NCBI RefSeq assembly: GCF_012985465.1
Contig: NZ_JAAQWN010000008.1
Coordinates: 286,451-350,450, forward strand
Origin: Pseudomonas sp. WS 5079
GTDB taxonomy: Bacteria > Pseudomonadota > Gammaproteobacteria > Pseudomonadales > Pseudomonadaceae
Direction: 5' to 3'
Length of the DNA stretch: 64,000 nucleotides
The position numbers and the translations under genes are program-made. How positions within the stretch are numbered: the stretch's first letter is position 1; each line of letters opens with the position of its first letter. Positions 8,321-16,447 of this stretch are shown one piece after another. Under the pieces are notes generated by a model, which was not told the origin of the DNA, made no database searches, and saw nothing but the letters and a program-made list of their open reading frames with translations.

Positions 8321-9535
8321 ATGAGCATGCCTAATTACATTACACTTCAAAATGGACCTAAAACACGGTCTACTTTCAGTGTGAAGGAAATGTCCCGACG
8401 CCTTCAGCTGTTACGTCAGCATATGACCAGCACCAGTTTGGACGCCATTGTATTGAGTTCAATACACAACATAAACTATTTTGGCGACTTCCTCTTCTGC
8501 GAGTTTGGGCGTAGCTACGCATTAGTAGTAACGCACGATAGCTCCATTCTTATCACAACCAATATTGATGGAGGCCAAGGTTATCGCCGCAGCTGGGGAG
8601 ATAATCTTGTCTATACAGACTGGGAGCGTGATAACTATTTCGTTGCTCTACGTAAAGCAATCCCATTAAAATCTCGCCGTATAGGCGTAGAGTTCGATCA
8701 TCTATCCCTCGATAAATTTCGCAAGATCGAAGCCGCTCTTGATAATGCGGAACTGGTTGACATCGCGCCTGGCACCAACCGTATTCGTATGTTCAAGTCA
8801 ATCGAAGAAATCCAGCTGATTCGTATTGGTGCAGCGGTAGCGGACGTAGGAGGTGCGGCTTGTTTAGACGCGATATCTGAAGGTGTGCCTGAGTACGAGG
8901 TAGCCATTGCGGGGACGTCTGCAATGACTAGGGAAATTGCTAGGCGTATGCCTTACTGCGAGTTACGCGACACGTGGACGTGGTTTCAATCCGGTCTGAA
9001 CACCGATGGTGCACATAATCCCGTTACCAGTCGTCGAGTTAAATCCGGGGATATACTTTCAGTTAACTGTTTTCCGATGATCGCAGGCTATTTTTCTTCA
9101 TTAGAACGAACGGCTTTTTTGGGTGAGCCAAATGCCCAGCAGCGTCGCATATGGGAAATCAACTGCAAAGTACACCAACGCGGGCAGGAGATAATCAGAC
9201 CAGGGGTTCGTTGCTGCGATATTGCGGCAGAGCTAAATGAAATCTATCTACAAGCGGATCTGCTCAAATATCGCACATTTGGTTACGGTCACTCAAATGG
9301 AGTCCTTTGCCACTATTACGGACGGGAGGCTGGGCTCGAATTGCGCGAAGATATCGAGACGGTGCTAGAACCGGGCATGGTGGTATCGATGACACCAATG
9401 GTAATGCTACCGGAAGGTACGCCAGGTGCTGGGGGATATCGAGAGGGCAGCGTGCTCATTGTAAATGACAGGGGTGCGGAAAATATTACGAAATTAGGCT
9501 CTGGGCCTGAGCACAATATAATCAATCTTCCCTAG
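8321..9535 (+). CDS. Creatinase-like hydrolase with altered active site
   Basis: This 404-residue M24-fold hydrolase aligns without gaps to the creatinase at 1123-2334 through the first ~90 residues and the whole C-terminal half. It keeps Phe62, Arg64, His232, Glu262 and Arg335. It has Thr at position 358 (VSMTPM instead of VSxEPM) and Gly at 376 (YREGS instead of YREHD). Glu358 holds the guanidinium group in creatinase, so creatine is unlikely to be its best substrate. Related non-metal hydrolases act on other amidines or amides, for example ectoine hydrolase. The start is supported by AGGA 8 bases upstream. Its neighbours are a LysR gene and an amino-acid importer. Confidence 0.85.
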   Translation: MSMPNYITLQNGPKTRSTFSVKEMSRRLQLLRQHMTSTSLDAIVLSSIHNINYFGDFLFCEFGRSYALVVTHDSSILITTNIDGGQGYRRSWGDNLVYTDWERDNYFVALRKAIPLKSRRIGVEFDHLSLDKFRKIEAALDNAELVDIAPGTNRIRMFKSIEEIQLIRIGAAVADVGGAACLDAISEGVPEYEVAIAGTSAMTREIARRMPYCELRDTWTWFQSGLNTDGAHNPVTSRRVKSGDILSVNCFPMIAGYFSSLERTAFLGEPNAQQRRIWEINCKVHQRGQEIIRPGVRCCDIAAELNEIYLQADLLKYRTFGYGHSNGVLCHYYGREAGLELREDIETVLEPGMVVSMTPMVMLPEGTPGAGGYREGSVLIVNDRGAENITKLGSGPEHNIINLP

Positions 9536-9855
9536 CAATTAACGTCCAGAGCGGTTCAATTGATCAAGAAGTTCCAAACATCAAGAATCTGCATCATTGA
9601 TTAATGATATCTGCACCTCTGGGTCATGTGGAGGATACCTAATCAGAACCCGAATTTTTGGTTAAGAGACCGAGATTGTGGCTCTGGATTGCGTAAAAAC
9701 ATCGATTGCTACTCGGGTATTGCTTTCTGGTAGCACTCGAAATTAAATGACCTCACCGATTTGGTCGATGGAGGAAACAGCTAGCATGAATCGCTAGTTT
9801 GAATATTGATAGTCGGTGAGAGGCCTATCCATTAGGAATGGAGGTCCGTCACGCT
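9536..9855. other. Intergenic stretch at the presumed ICE end, nested inverted repeats
   Basis: No gene is seen. CTCACCGA (9752-9759) and TCGGTGAG (9813-9820) enclose a second dyad, CTAGC (9781-9785) with GCTAG (9793-9797). This lies just outside the first ICE gene, where an attachment site or the promoter of the partition operon would be. I see no tRNA fragment here. Confidence 0.4.
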
Positions 9856-10605
9856 ATGGCTATTAATGTTTTTAATTCGCATAGCAAAAGCTTCTATCGC
9901 CCTATAGATGCCGCATTGCGCTGGTGCAATCTCACTCGCTACGAAGCCCAAATTATGCAGGCGGATTGGTCTCGTCCTGAGAACCTTGCAACCCTCTTTC
10001 CCCAATGGCCCAATCTTCACATCGCTGTCGAAAGGATTTTAGACGCCATACGCAATGGAGAACTGCCGTACGGCTGCCTCGGCGTTTCTGTTCCTTTGGG
10101 AAGCTACGTAGAGCCCTATCAGCTGACCATACGCCATTCAGACTTACGCCGCTGGATGGAAATTCATTATCCCGACCATAAGCCCAGCTTTTTATTCGAG
10201 TCCGGTGAGGATACATCTGCAAAGGTCAGTCTCGGAACGTTTCTTTCAGTGAAAGCAGATCGAGACGAGTTATCGAGAGCGTTGAAAGCGCAACAGCAAC
10301 ACATTCAAGAAATCTTGGGAGAACTCCAGTCGATTGGACTTGAAAGAGATGATCTCAAAGCCTTGGCCAAAACGAATGGTCAACTCAGCGAGCGTAGTGA
10401 ACTGACCTATCACAATATGATCGGGGCATTGGTCAGCCTTCTTTTGGACCATTCGCCCGCCGGAAAACCTCTTTCGGTATTCACGAATCAAGCAGCCATC
10501 GTCGACGCCATTGTCGCCCGTCACAAAGATGTGCCCGGCCTCAGCAAGCGGACGCTGGATGAAAAGTTTGCCGTGGCCAATCGTAGCCTCAAGAAAAACA
10601 ACTGA
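9856..10605 (+). CDS. ICE-associated hypothetical protein at the element end
   Basis: This 249-residue protein has no recognised catalytic motif. Residues 130-180 are charged and coiled-coil-like (DRDELSRALKAQQQHIQEILGELQSIGLERDD), and the C-terminus (GLSKRTLDEKFAVANRSLKKN) resembles a DNA- or protein-binding tail. The ATG at 9856 has GGAGG 11 bases upstream; an ATG at 9838 has none. In PFGI-1-type ICEs an uncharacterised gene of this size commonly precedes alpA and parA at the element end. Confidence 0.65.
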   Translation: MAINVFNSHSKSFYRPIDAALRWCNLTRYEAQIMQADWSRPENLATLFPQWPNLHIAVERILDAIRNGELPYGCLGVSVPLGSYVEPYQLTIRHSDLRRWMEIHYPDHKPSFLFESGEDTSAKVSLGTFLSVKADRDELSRALKAQQQHIQEILGELQSIGLERDDLKALAKTNGQLSERSELTYHNMIGALVSLLLDHSPAGKPLSVFTNQAAIVDAIVARHKDVPGLSKRTLDEKFAVANRSLKKNN

Positions 10606-10720
10606 TCCAGTCAATTGCGTTGCAATGGGCTTGATTGCAGTGCAATGACTCAGCCGCGCTAGTGCGATTCAATCCAAGTCACTTCCCACCACGCGCCAAC
10701 AGGCGCCAGGAGTGACTAGC

Positions 10721-10945
10721 ATGTCCAACCCATCGGTACCCGCACTCGAAGCACCTCAACCCCAACGCCACATCATGCGACGTGACGAGGTTGAACTAAA
10801 AACCGGCTTCAAACGTGCGCATATTTACAACCTGATGAAGGAAGGCAAGTTCCCGCGGGCGAAGCGTATCGGGCTGCGCGCAGTCGGCTGGGACTCTCTG
10901 GAAATCGAACACTGGATTGCAGAACGCCTTTCACAACAGGAGTGA
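10721..10945 (+). CDS. AlpA-family transcriptional regulator
   Basis: This 74-residue excisionase-like winged-helix protein contains RRDEVELKTGFKRAHIYNLMKEGKFPRAKRIGLRAVGWDSLEIEHWI, the AlpA signature. Such proteins regulate element genes or assist excision. AGGAG stands 8 bases before the ATG. It begins the partition operon; its stop lies 5 bases before the parA start. Confidence 0.88.
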   Translation: MSNPSVPALEAPQPQRHIMRRDEVELKTGFKRAHIYNLMKEGKFPRAKRIGLRAVGWDSLEIEHWIAERLSQQE

Positions 10946-10950
10946 GGGTG

Positions 10951-11796
10951 ATGCACGTGGTCTCGGTGGTTTCCACCAAGGGTGGTGTAGGCAAAACTAC
11001 AGTAGCGGCGAACCTCGGCGGCCTGTTGGCCGATGCTGGTCTCCGTGTTCTGCTCTTGGATCTGGATAGCCAACCCACCCTCTCCAGTTATTATTCATTG
11101 AGCCAGAAAGCGCAGGCAGGTGCGTACGAGCTCATTGCACTCAATCTAACAATACCTGAACGAATAATTTCTAGGACTGCAGTCGTCGGTCTCGACCTGA
11201 TTTTCTCTAATGACGATCAAGGTCGACTGAGCACTTTGTTGCTACATGCCCCTGACGGACGACTACGCCTACACAATTTGCTCAACGATTTGCATCTCAA
11301 TTATGACCTGCTTTTGATTGATACTCAGGGAGCCCGCGGTGTGCTGTTGGAAATGGCCATCTTGGCCTCCGATCTCGCCCTCTCTCCCATCACGCCGGAA
11401 ATGCTCGCTGCCCGCGAAATGCGTCGGGGCACCTTAAAACTACTGAGTGAGCTCGAACCGTTTCGTCATCTAGGCATCGACCCGCCGCCGTTGCGGCTCT
11501 TACTGAACCAAGTGAACGTCAATCGAGTGGACACCCGGATGATCATCCGAAGCCTGCGCGAGAATTTCGCAGAGGCTACCAATATCTCGGTTCTAGACAC
11601 CGTAATCCCGGACCGGGTGGCGTACCTCAATGCCGCCTCCCTCGGCTTACCGGCCCACCGAATAGATGCTCGCCCGTCGAGTAAACGCCGACGCTCGCAG
11701 TCTGCGCTAGAAGTAATGCAAGCGCTGGCAATCGAATTATTCCCGGAATGGCGCGAAGCGGTCTCATCGGTAATGAGGTGTGCGGAGTCTCGATAA
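10951..11796 (+). CDS. ParA-family partition ATPase
   Basis: This 281-residue ATPase has the deviant Walker A STKGGVGKTTVAANL near its N-terminus, LLLDLDSQPTLSSYYSL (motif A'), and LLLIDTQGARGVLLEMAIL (Walker B region). It acts with the ParB-like gene to maintain the ICE while it is excised. A GTG at 10942 is also in frame, but ATG 10951 has AGGAG at the right distance. In many related ICEs a DnaB-like helicase gene comes between parA and parB; here there is only a small ORF. Confidence 0.92.
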   Translation: MHVVSVVSTKGGVGKTTVAANLGGLLADAGLRVLLLDLDSQPTLSSYYSLSQKAQAGAYELIALNLTIPERIISRTAVVGLDLIFSNDDQGRLSTLLLHAPDGRLRLHNLLNDLHLNYDLLLIDTQGARGVLLEMAILASDLALSPITPEMLAAREMRRGTLKLLSELEPFRHLGIDPPPLRLLLNQVNVNRVDTRMIIRSLRENFAEATNISVLDTVIPDRVAYLNAASLGLPAHRIDARPSSKRRRSQSALEVMQALAIELFPEWREAVSSVMRCAESR

Positions 11797-11881
11797 ACCA
11801 AATCGCCCAATTAGCTTTTTCACCGAATTATTTTTGTTTGATCGACCTTGAAGCCATCAGGGCTTGGTAAGGAGTTTTCTA

Positions 11882-12091
11882 ATGTTGGATCAGTTTCCTA
11901 TCGTTGTTCAGCCTTCCATTCGACCACACGACGCGGCTTGCGGGGAGTGCTGCACTTTAGTTTTTCGTTTGCAAGGGGGGCGCTCGGCCATGTTGTGGTT
12001 CCTCGCAGAACTCTCCCAACATTTCGAAGGTTCAGGGACTGCCGAAATCGTGAAATTCGAGGTCGGTGACCATTTGCGTAGCCGGCGTTAA
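11882..12091 (+). CDS. Small ICE hypothetical protein (69 aa)
   Basis: The product MLDQFPIVVQPSIRPHD... carries a CGECC cysteine cluster at about residue 22 and no recognised domain. AAGGAG lies 6-7 bases before the ATG. It is placed between parA and parB with 14 bases to the next start. A second frame overlaps it, but only this one has a ribosome-binding site. Confidence 0.55.
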   Translation: MLDQFPIVVQPSIRPHDAACGECCTLVFRLQGGRSAMLWFLAELSQHFEGSGTAEIVKFEVGDHLRSRR

Positions 12092-12105
12092 CCGAGGCGG
12101 TTCAG

Positions 12106-13695
12106 ATGAAGAAGCTCAGTCAGGAGGAAATTACCGACAAGCTGCACCAGGACCACTTCACTCAAGGTCCTGGACTGGAGCGACTGTCCGATCCCGTCAT
12201 CGACACTCCCATGCTGGTCACTCTGGAACAGTTACGTCCCTACGAACACAACCCACGCTTCATTCGTAACCCGCTTTATGACGATATCAAGGCGTCGATC
12301 CGTGAACGCGGGCTGGATCAACCGCCACCGATAACCCGCCGCCCGGGTGAAACCTCTTTCATCATCCGCAACGGCGGTAATACGCGCTTAGCCATTCTCG
12401 GCGAACTGTGGCAGGAAACTCGCGACGAGCGTTTCTTTCGGATCCACTGCCTGTTCCGACCTTGGGGCAATGAAATCACCGCCCTACTCGGCCATTTGGC
12501 GGAAAGCGACCTGCACGGTCAACTCACGTTCATCGAACGGGCGCTGGCAGTAGCCAAACTCAAAACCATGCTTGAGTCCGATGGCGCAGATCTATCACAA
12601 CGGGAGCTGGCTCGACGTCTTGCCGCTGGAGGCTATCCGATTTCGCAGTCGCATATCAGCCGTATGCTGGACACCCTCGAACACTTATTGCCCGCCATTC
12701 CACAAACTCTGTATGCCGGATTGGGTAAGCCTCAGATAGAGCGCCTGATCGGTCTACGTAGTCAGGCTGAGCGAACCTGGAATCGTTATCCAACCGCTGC
12801 CGTTTCATTTGCAGAGTTCTGGCTAGAAACCATGGGCTACTTCGATGGCGATCCTGAATCTTTTGATCTTGAGCAGATCCAGGACGAATTGCTCGAACGC
12901 ATGAGCCACCTGCTTGGACAGTCCTACCGTATGCTGGCCCTGGAGCTGAGCGATACCCAACGGGTCGTCGCCACGCCTGGGGCTGTCACCACCACGCCTC
13001 CAGAAAACAGCCATCGGCCAAGCGTGCATGAAACTGCGGCAGAGTCGCCCTCCTCCGACGCTAATCCCGAATCAACTGATGCCCAGAGCAAGATAGAACC
13101 AATTTCAGAAGAACGGCTCACAGCCCCCGAAAAAAATACTTCACCTGCGGTCAGTCATCTATCACGCGTTCAACAGATTCGTGAGCAAATCGATCGCGAG
13201 ATCTCCACCGAGCCGACGTCTCCAGTCGAAACCTGCCCAATCGACGACCTTTGGATCATCACACCACAGCTGGATACACCTGAACAACTGCGTTTAGCCA
13301 TTGCTGGACTGGCTCGAGAAATGGCGGCCTATGCCGGAGATGCCGAGAGCATCATTGATCAAAAGCGTGGCTTGGGCTTCGCCCTGAACATTGAGCGACT
13401 CGATCTTTCAGCGCCTCGCTCGACGGGCGTTCACCTAATGCTCCTGGCCCTGTTACGGGCTCAAGACGAGGTGAACTGGGAGGATCGCAAGCAAATCCCC
13501 TCCGCACTGTTCGGGCAGTTGTTGCTGGGGGTCTATCAACTCCCTCTACCAGATAGACCAGTCACGGACGTGGGCCTGGAGCGACTGCCTGACAGTATGC
13601 TAATCAAACTGTTTCGCCTGATCCGCTTGGCCCGGCGCCTAATCGACTTAACACTCATCTTTGAAGACAAAAACTCACCGGAGGAGCTGAGATGA
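12106..13695 (+). CDS. ParB-family partition protein, PFGI-1 ICE class
   Basis: This 529-residue ParB-like protein (TIGR03764 type) has an N-terminal ParB/Srx CTPase domain (LRPYEHNPRFIRNPLYDDIKASIRERGLDQPPPITRRP, then IIRNGGNTRLAIL). A KorB/SpoOJ-like helix-turn-helix with SQRELARRLAAGGYPISQSHISRMLDTLEHLLPAIP follows near residues 165-200. A low-complexity Pro/Ser/Glu-rich linker spans about 290-370, and the C-terminal domain is ICE-specific. It overlaps the next gene by ATGA, so the two are translationally coupled. Confidence 0.9.
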   Translation: MKKLSQEEITDKLHQDHFTQGPGLERLSDPVIDTPMLVTLEQLRPYEHNPRFIRNPLYDDIKASIRERGLDQPPPITRRPGETSFIIRNGGNTRLAILGELWQETRDERFFRIHCLFRPWGNEITALLGHLAESDLHGQLTFIERALAVAKLKTMLESDGADLSQRELARRLAAGGYPISQSHISRMLDTLEHLLPAIPQTLYAGLGKPQIERLIGLRSQAERTWNRYPTAAVSFAEFWLETMGYFDGDPESFDLEQIQDELLERMSHLLGQSYRMLALELSDTQRVVATPGAVTTTPPENSHRPSVHETAAESPSSDANPESTDAQSKIEPISEERLTAPEKNTSPAVSHLSRVQQIREQIDREISTEPTSPVETCPIDDLWIITPQLDTPEQLRLAIAGLAREMAAYAGDAESIIDQKRGLGFALNIERLDLSAPRSTGVHLMLLALLRAQDEVNWEDRKQIPSALFGQLLLGVYQLPLPDRPVTDVGLERLPDSMLIKLFRLIRLARRLIDLTLIFEDKNSPEELR

Positions 13696-14240
13696 ATTTG
13701 TCCTTCAATATGCTCAATCAAGCCATGCTAACCCAGGTACTGCACGAACTACGCCTGGGCAACCTGCAACGCTGCAAGGCACTTGGACTGAGTGAGGATG
13801 ACATCTTCATGCTGCAATCCTTACCACCGACCACGTTATCGCGCCTGGCCCATGCCACTGTCCCTTGGCTTGAGGTCAAGATTGACTCGCCGGTGCTGCA
13901 TCGTTTGATCGAACAAGCTGAACGTGATGAACAGAACGAACGGTTGATCAACCGAGCGCTCAAACTCGGCGCCAGCAGCACCATTATGTACCAGTGTTTT
14001 GGCTTGGCGCATTCGGAAACAGCCATGCGTCGGCGTCTACTCAAGATAGAAACTCGTAAAGGCCGCCCCCAACATTTAAGCGAAGCGCAGGAGCATGCGT
14101 TGTGGCAACGTTGGTGCCAAATACGAACAGAGGACGGCACCGAGGATAAACTCGACGCTATGATGATGCTTGCCGAAGAACAGCAGATCAGCTTGACCAT
14201 CGTTTGGCAGCAAATCGACCAGTACAGCAACAAAACATGA
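13692..14240 (+). CDS. DUF2857 (STY4526-type) ICE protein
   Basis: This 182-residue protein of unknown activity is conserved next to the replication gene in SPI-7/PFGI-1 elements. It contains MLTQVLHELRLGNLQRCKALGLSEDDIFMLQSL and a second half with a possible helix-turn-helix (LIEQAERDEQNERLINRALKLGASSTIMYQCFGLAHSETAMRRRLLKI). It overlaps parB at its start and the replication gene at its stop (ATGA), so it belongs to one translation unit. Confidence 0.82.
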   Translation: MNLSFNMLNQAMLTQVLHELRLGNLQRCKALGLSEDDIFMLQSLPPTTLSRLAHATVPWLEVKIDSPVLHRLIEQAERDEQNERLINRALKLGASSTIMYQCFGLAHSETAMRRRLLKIETRKGRPQHLSEAQEHALWQRWCQIRTEDGTEDKLDAMMMLAEEQQISLTIVWQQIDQYSNKT

Positions 14241-15427
14241 ATGCTGTTCCTGCCAGTCGCTGGCAACGTGTCCTGCAGCAATGCACACAGCAGCTGCATG
14301 AGCGCTGGCCAGCCCGCCCTGCCACTGAACAGCCCTCCAATCAGGCTCTACAGGCTGGCTTTCTGTTCAGTGGCCAATCACACGAAGTCGTGCCGCGTCG
14401 CCTGCTGTTGGATAGTCGGCTGACGCCACTGGAACGTAATGCCTGGCAAGTGTTTCGACTCATGCTGCAAGGCCAGGGCGTGGTCACGCCGCGCTATGAG
14501 GATCTGCAGCCTTACTTATCGAGTGTGCCCTACGGCGCCTTAGCCTCCCGTGAAACCATTGCTCGGGTGTTGACGATGCTCAGGTTGACGCGCTGGCTCA
14601 GTTTGGTGAGTCGCGGACGCGATCAGCTCAGCGGACGTCTCCAAGGTTCTCTGTATGTCCTGCACGATGAGCCGTTAACCCCCGCCGAAGCCTTGGAACT
14701 GGATCAGGATTACCTGGCGCTGGTCGGACATGCCCTCGGTCATGCCACCAAGGCGGTGCGTATTGTCGCCCAGCACGTTGTGGAGGAAGTCCGCCAAGAC
14801 ACGAATATCGATCAGGATCGGTTACCGACGCGGCTCGACAGTTGGGGCGAACTTTGGGCGCAGCAAGGATTGGATCCGGCAACCGATGCCACTCTGCACG
14901 ATTCCGAACGGAGGGAAGATGCCCTCGTTCGGAATCGTGCAGGCCCTCGTTCGGATTCCGAACCGAGTCTGAACGCCAGTGTTTCCCGCACCGTTCGGAA
15001 TCCGAACGCCGCCTGTACTGTATTAAAAGAAAGTATTTGTACAGTACCGCGCGCGACCCCAGCGGTGGTTAACCTGCACTGGCCTGCTGCGCTGCACCTG
15101 AGCCCAAACGAGCGTCAGGCCATCGCCGTGGCGCTGAACAAGCTCAAGCCCGCGGATCGGCAGGCGGTGCTCAACGAAGCGGGAGCACGCTGTACGGCCG
15201 GCGGTATCCGCAAGCCAGCGGCGTATCTGATGGGTCTGATCCAGCGTGCGCTGAAAGGTGACTTTCGTCCTTGGGCAGGTCAGGCCGAACCGTCACCCAT
15301 TGCAGAACCGCCCCCACCCGCCCCCTCGCGGCCATCTCGACAACAGGGCGAACCCGCGTCTGCCCTTGCCCAAGCGTGCCTGAATGAGCTGCGCCAACTG
15401 CGTGGCAAACGCGGTGGACGTCAGTAG
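14237..15427 (+). CDS. STY4528-type ICE replication protein
   Basis: This 396-residue protein matches the pathogenicity-island replication family STY4528. A winged-helix-like N-terminal domain (SRLTPLERNAWQVFRLMLQGQGVVTPRYEDLQPYLSS, then ASRETIARVLTMLRLTRWL) recalls plasmid RepA primary DNA-binding domains. A low-complexity middle (about residues 215-275) is encoded by a cluster of palindromes described separately. The C-terminal domain contains ARCTAGGIRKPAAYLMGLIQRALKGDF. Start at 14237 overlaps the DUF2857 stop. It presumably supports replication of the excised circle. Confidence 0.82.
   Translation: MNAVPASRWQRVLQQCTQQLHERWPARPATEQPSNQALQAGFLFSGQSHEVVPRRLLLDSRLTPLERNAWQVFRLMLQGQGVVTPRYEDLQPYLSSVPYGALASRETIARVLTMLRLTRWLSLVSRGRDQLSGRLQGSLYVLHDEPLTPAEALELDQDYLALVGHALGHATKAVRIVAQHVVEEVRQDTNIDQDRLPTRLDSWGELWAQQGLDPATDATLHDSERREDALVRNRAGPRSDSEPSLNASVSRTVRNPNAACTVLKESICTVPRATPAVVNLHWPAALHLSPNERQAIAVALNKLKPADRQAVLNEAGARCTAGGIRKPAAYLMGLIQRALKGDFRPWAGQAEPSPIAEPPPPAPSRPSRQQGEPASALAQACLNELRQLRGKRGGRQ
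14896..15048. repeat. Iteron-like palindromes and AT-rich block inside the replication gene
   Basis: Four sites share the core TTCGGAATCCGAA or its half. GCACGATTCCGAACG (14896-14910) is inverted at 14926-14940. TTCGGATTCCGAA lies at 14950-14962 and TTCGGAATCCGAA at 14994-15006. Directly downstream, GTACTGTA and TACAGTAC flank an AT-rich spacer (15015-15046). This is the layout of iterons plus a DNA-unwinding element, so it may be the ICE replication origin; this is inference. Confidence 0.5.
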
Positions 15428-15453
15428 ATTTGATGCCAGTGGCATCAAATCCA
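15417..15453. repeat. Palindromic repeat, copy 1
   Basis: GATTTGATGCCA and its exact inverse TGGCATCAAATC are separated by one base (15427-15451). GACGTCAGTA comes before them. The stop codon of the replication gene is inside the repeat. A second copy lies 117 bases downstream. Confidence 0.75.
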
Positions 15454-15531
15454 GGGAGTTCCACTCTACGAACACATCGGACCATACCATGAAATTTTTA
15501 GGAAAAAGCCGGGGCATCTCCTCCCATGAAC

Positions 15532-15579
15532 GTAGACGTCAATGGATTTGATGCCACTGGCATCAAATCCACTGACGTC
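15532..15579. repeat. Palindromic repeat, copy 2 (near-perfect 47 bp)
   Basis: GGATTTGATGCCA (15544-15556) and TGGCATCAAATCC (15558-15570) form a 13-bp dyad. Outer arms AGACGTCA and TGACGTCT extend it to about 47 bp with one mismatch. It shares about 36 bp with copy 1. It may bind a regulator, act as an mRNA hairpin, or serve as a transfer or resolution site. Confidence 0.75.
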
Positions 15580-15691
15580 TCCATAGTTAACCCTCTTAAA
15601 CCAAACCGAACAGACCGCATTCAGCTTTTTGGCTGTCCTTCACCTTCATCTGTCGCAACGTTCCTGTCCAAGCGAATGCGAGGACACCACC

Positions 15692-16447
15692 GTGGCCGAT
15701 CACTATCAACTCAATCTGGGTTCATTGCGCAGCAGCATCACCCTGACCCTGCACACCCACCATGCCGCCCGTATCTGGCAAGGTCGAGCCGCACGCGAAG
15801 GCGTCCACTCGATCATGGGTATGGCCGGCTACATCAGTGTCACCAACCTGATCAAACAAACCGCGGCCCAGGACGATCCCTATGCCGATTGGGCCATCGT
15901 GCAACTCGAAGAAAAACTGATGCAGGCCAAGGCTGGGATGCGGGAACTGACCCAACAGCTGGATCGGATCAGACAGGACCTGCCGACACAGATCGACATG
16001 GGGGACAACCTCAACATCCACCCCGTCACCTTGCCGTTGTACATCGGCAGCCAGCTGGGTTTTCTCGCGGTCTACCTGCTGACCGACTACGACACCCTGG
16101 TGCGTCGTACCCTGTTGGCCCATCACACCGCCCTGATCGGCCGTATCGACATGGAAGCCTGGATCGACGACGGCGCCCATCTGCTGCGTAGCCTGTTCAG
16201 TCAGGCACAGCGCTATCGGCATGCCGGCGTCACGCGTGATGACATGGCGGCGAACAACGCCCGGGCCATTGCGGCCATTGAGAAACTGGGTTTGCCCCCG
16301 ATGGACATTCTTGAGGGTCATCGCCGCTCCCAGTTTGCACCGCCAATCACTCGCCGTGGTGCGGTGGCAGTGGATGATGCCGACGCGTTGGCAGAGGACG
16401 CGGGAGAGCCCTCTGCGACAGTGGATGAGCCGGAGGACGAAGCATGA
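15692..16447 (+). CDS. PFL_4669-family ICE protein
   Basis: This 251-residue conserved ICE protein (TIGR03761 type) has a central segment QTAAQDDPYADWAIVQLEEKLMQAKAGM and ends in an acidic tail. A molecular role is not established. I chose GTG at 15692 because AGGA stands 7 bases upstream and the homologous region begins there; a frame from 15629 is open but unsupported. It overlaps the following DUF3158 gene by ATGA. Confidence 0.8.
   Translation: MADHYQLNLGSLRSSITLTLHTHHAARIWQGRAAREGVHSIMGMAGYISVTNLIKQTAAQDDPYADWAIVQLEEKLMQAKAGMRELTQQLDRIRQDLPTQIDMGDNLNIHPVTLPLYIGSQLGFLAVYLLTDYDTLVRRTLLAHHTALIGRIDMEAWIDDGAHLLRSLFSQAQRYRHAGVTRDDMAANNARAIAAIEKLGLPPMDILEGHRRSQFAPPITRRGAVAVDDADALAEDAGEPSATVDEPEDEA

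Noticed and set aside
15489..15551. 20-codon ORF MKFLGKSRGISSHERRRQWI between the palindromes
   Set aside because: Very short, no clear ribosome-binding site, and it ends inside the second palindrome.
15526..16191. Long plus-strand frame starting in the second palindrome
   Set aside because: It overlaps the PFL_4669 gene in another frame and has Arg/His/Pro-rich shadow composition.
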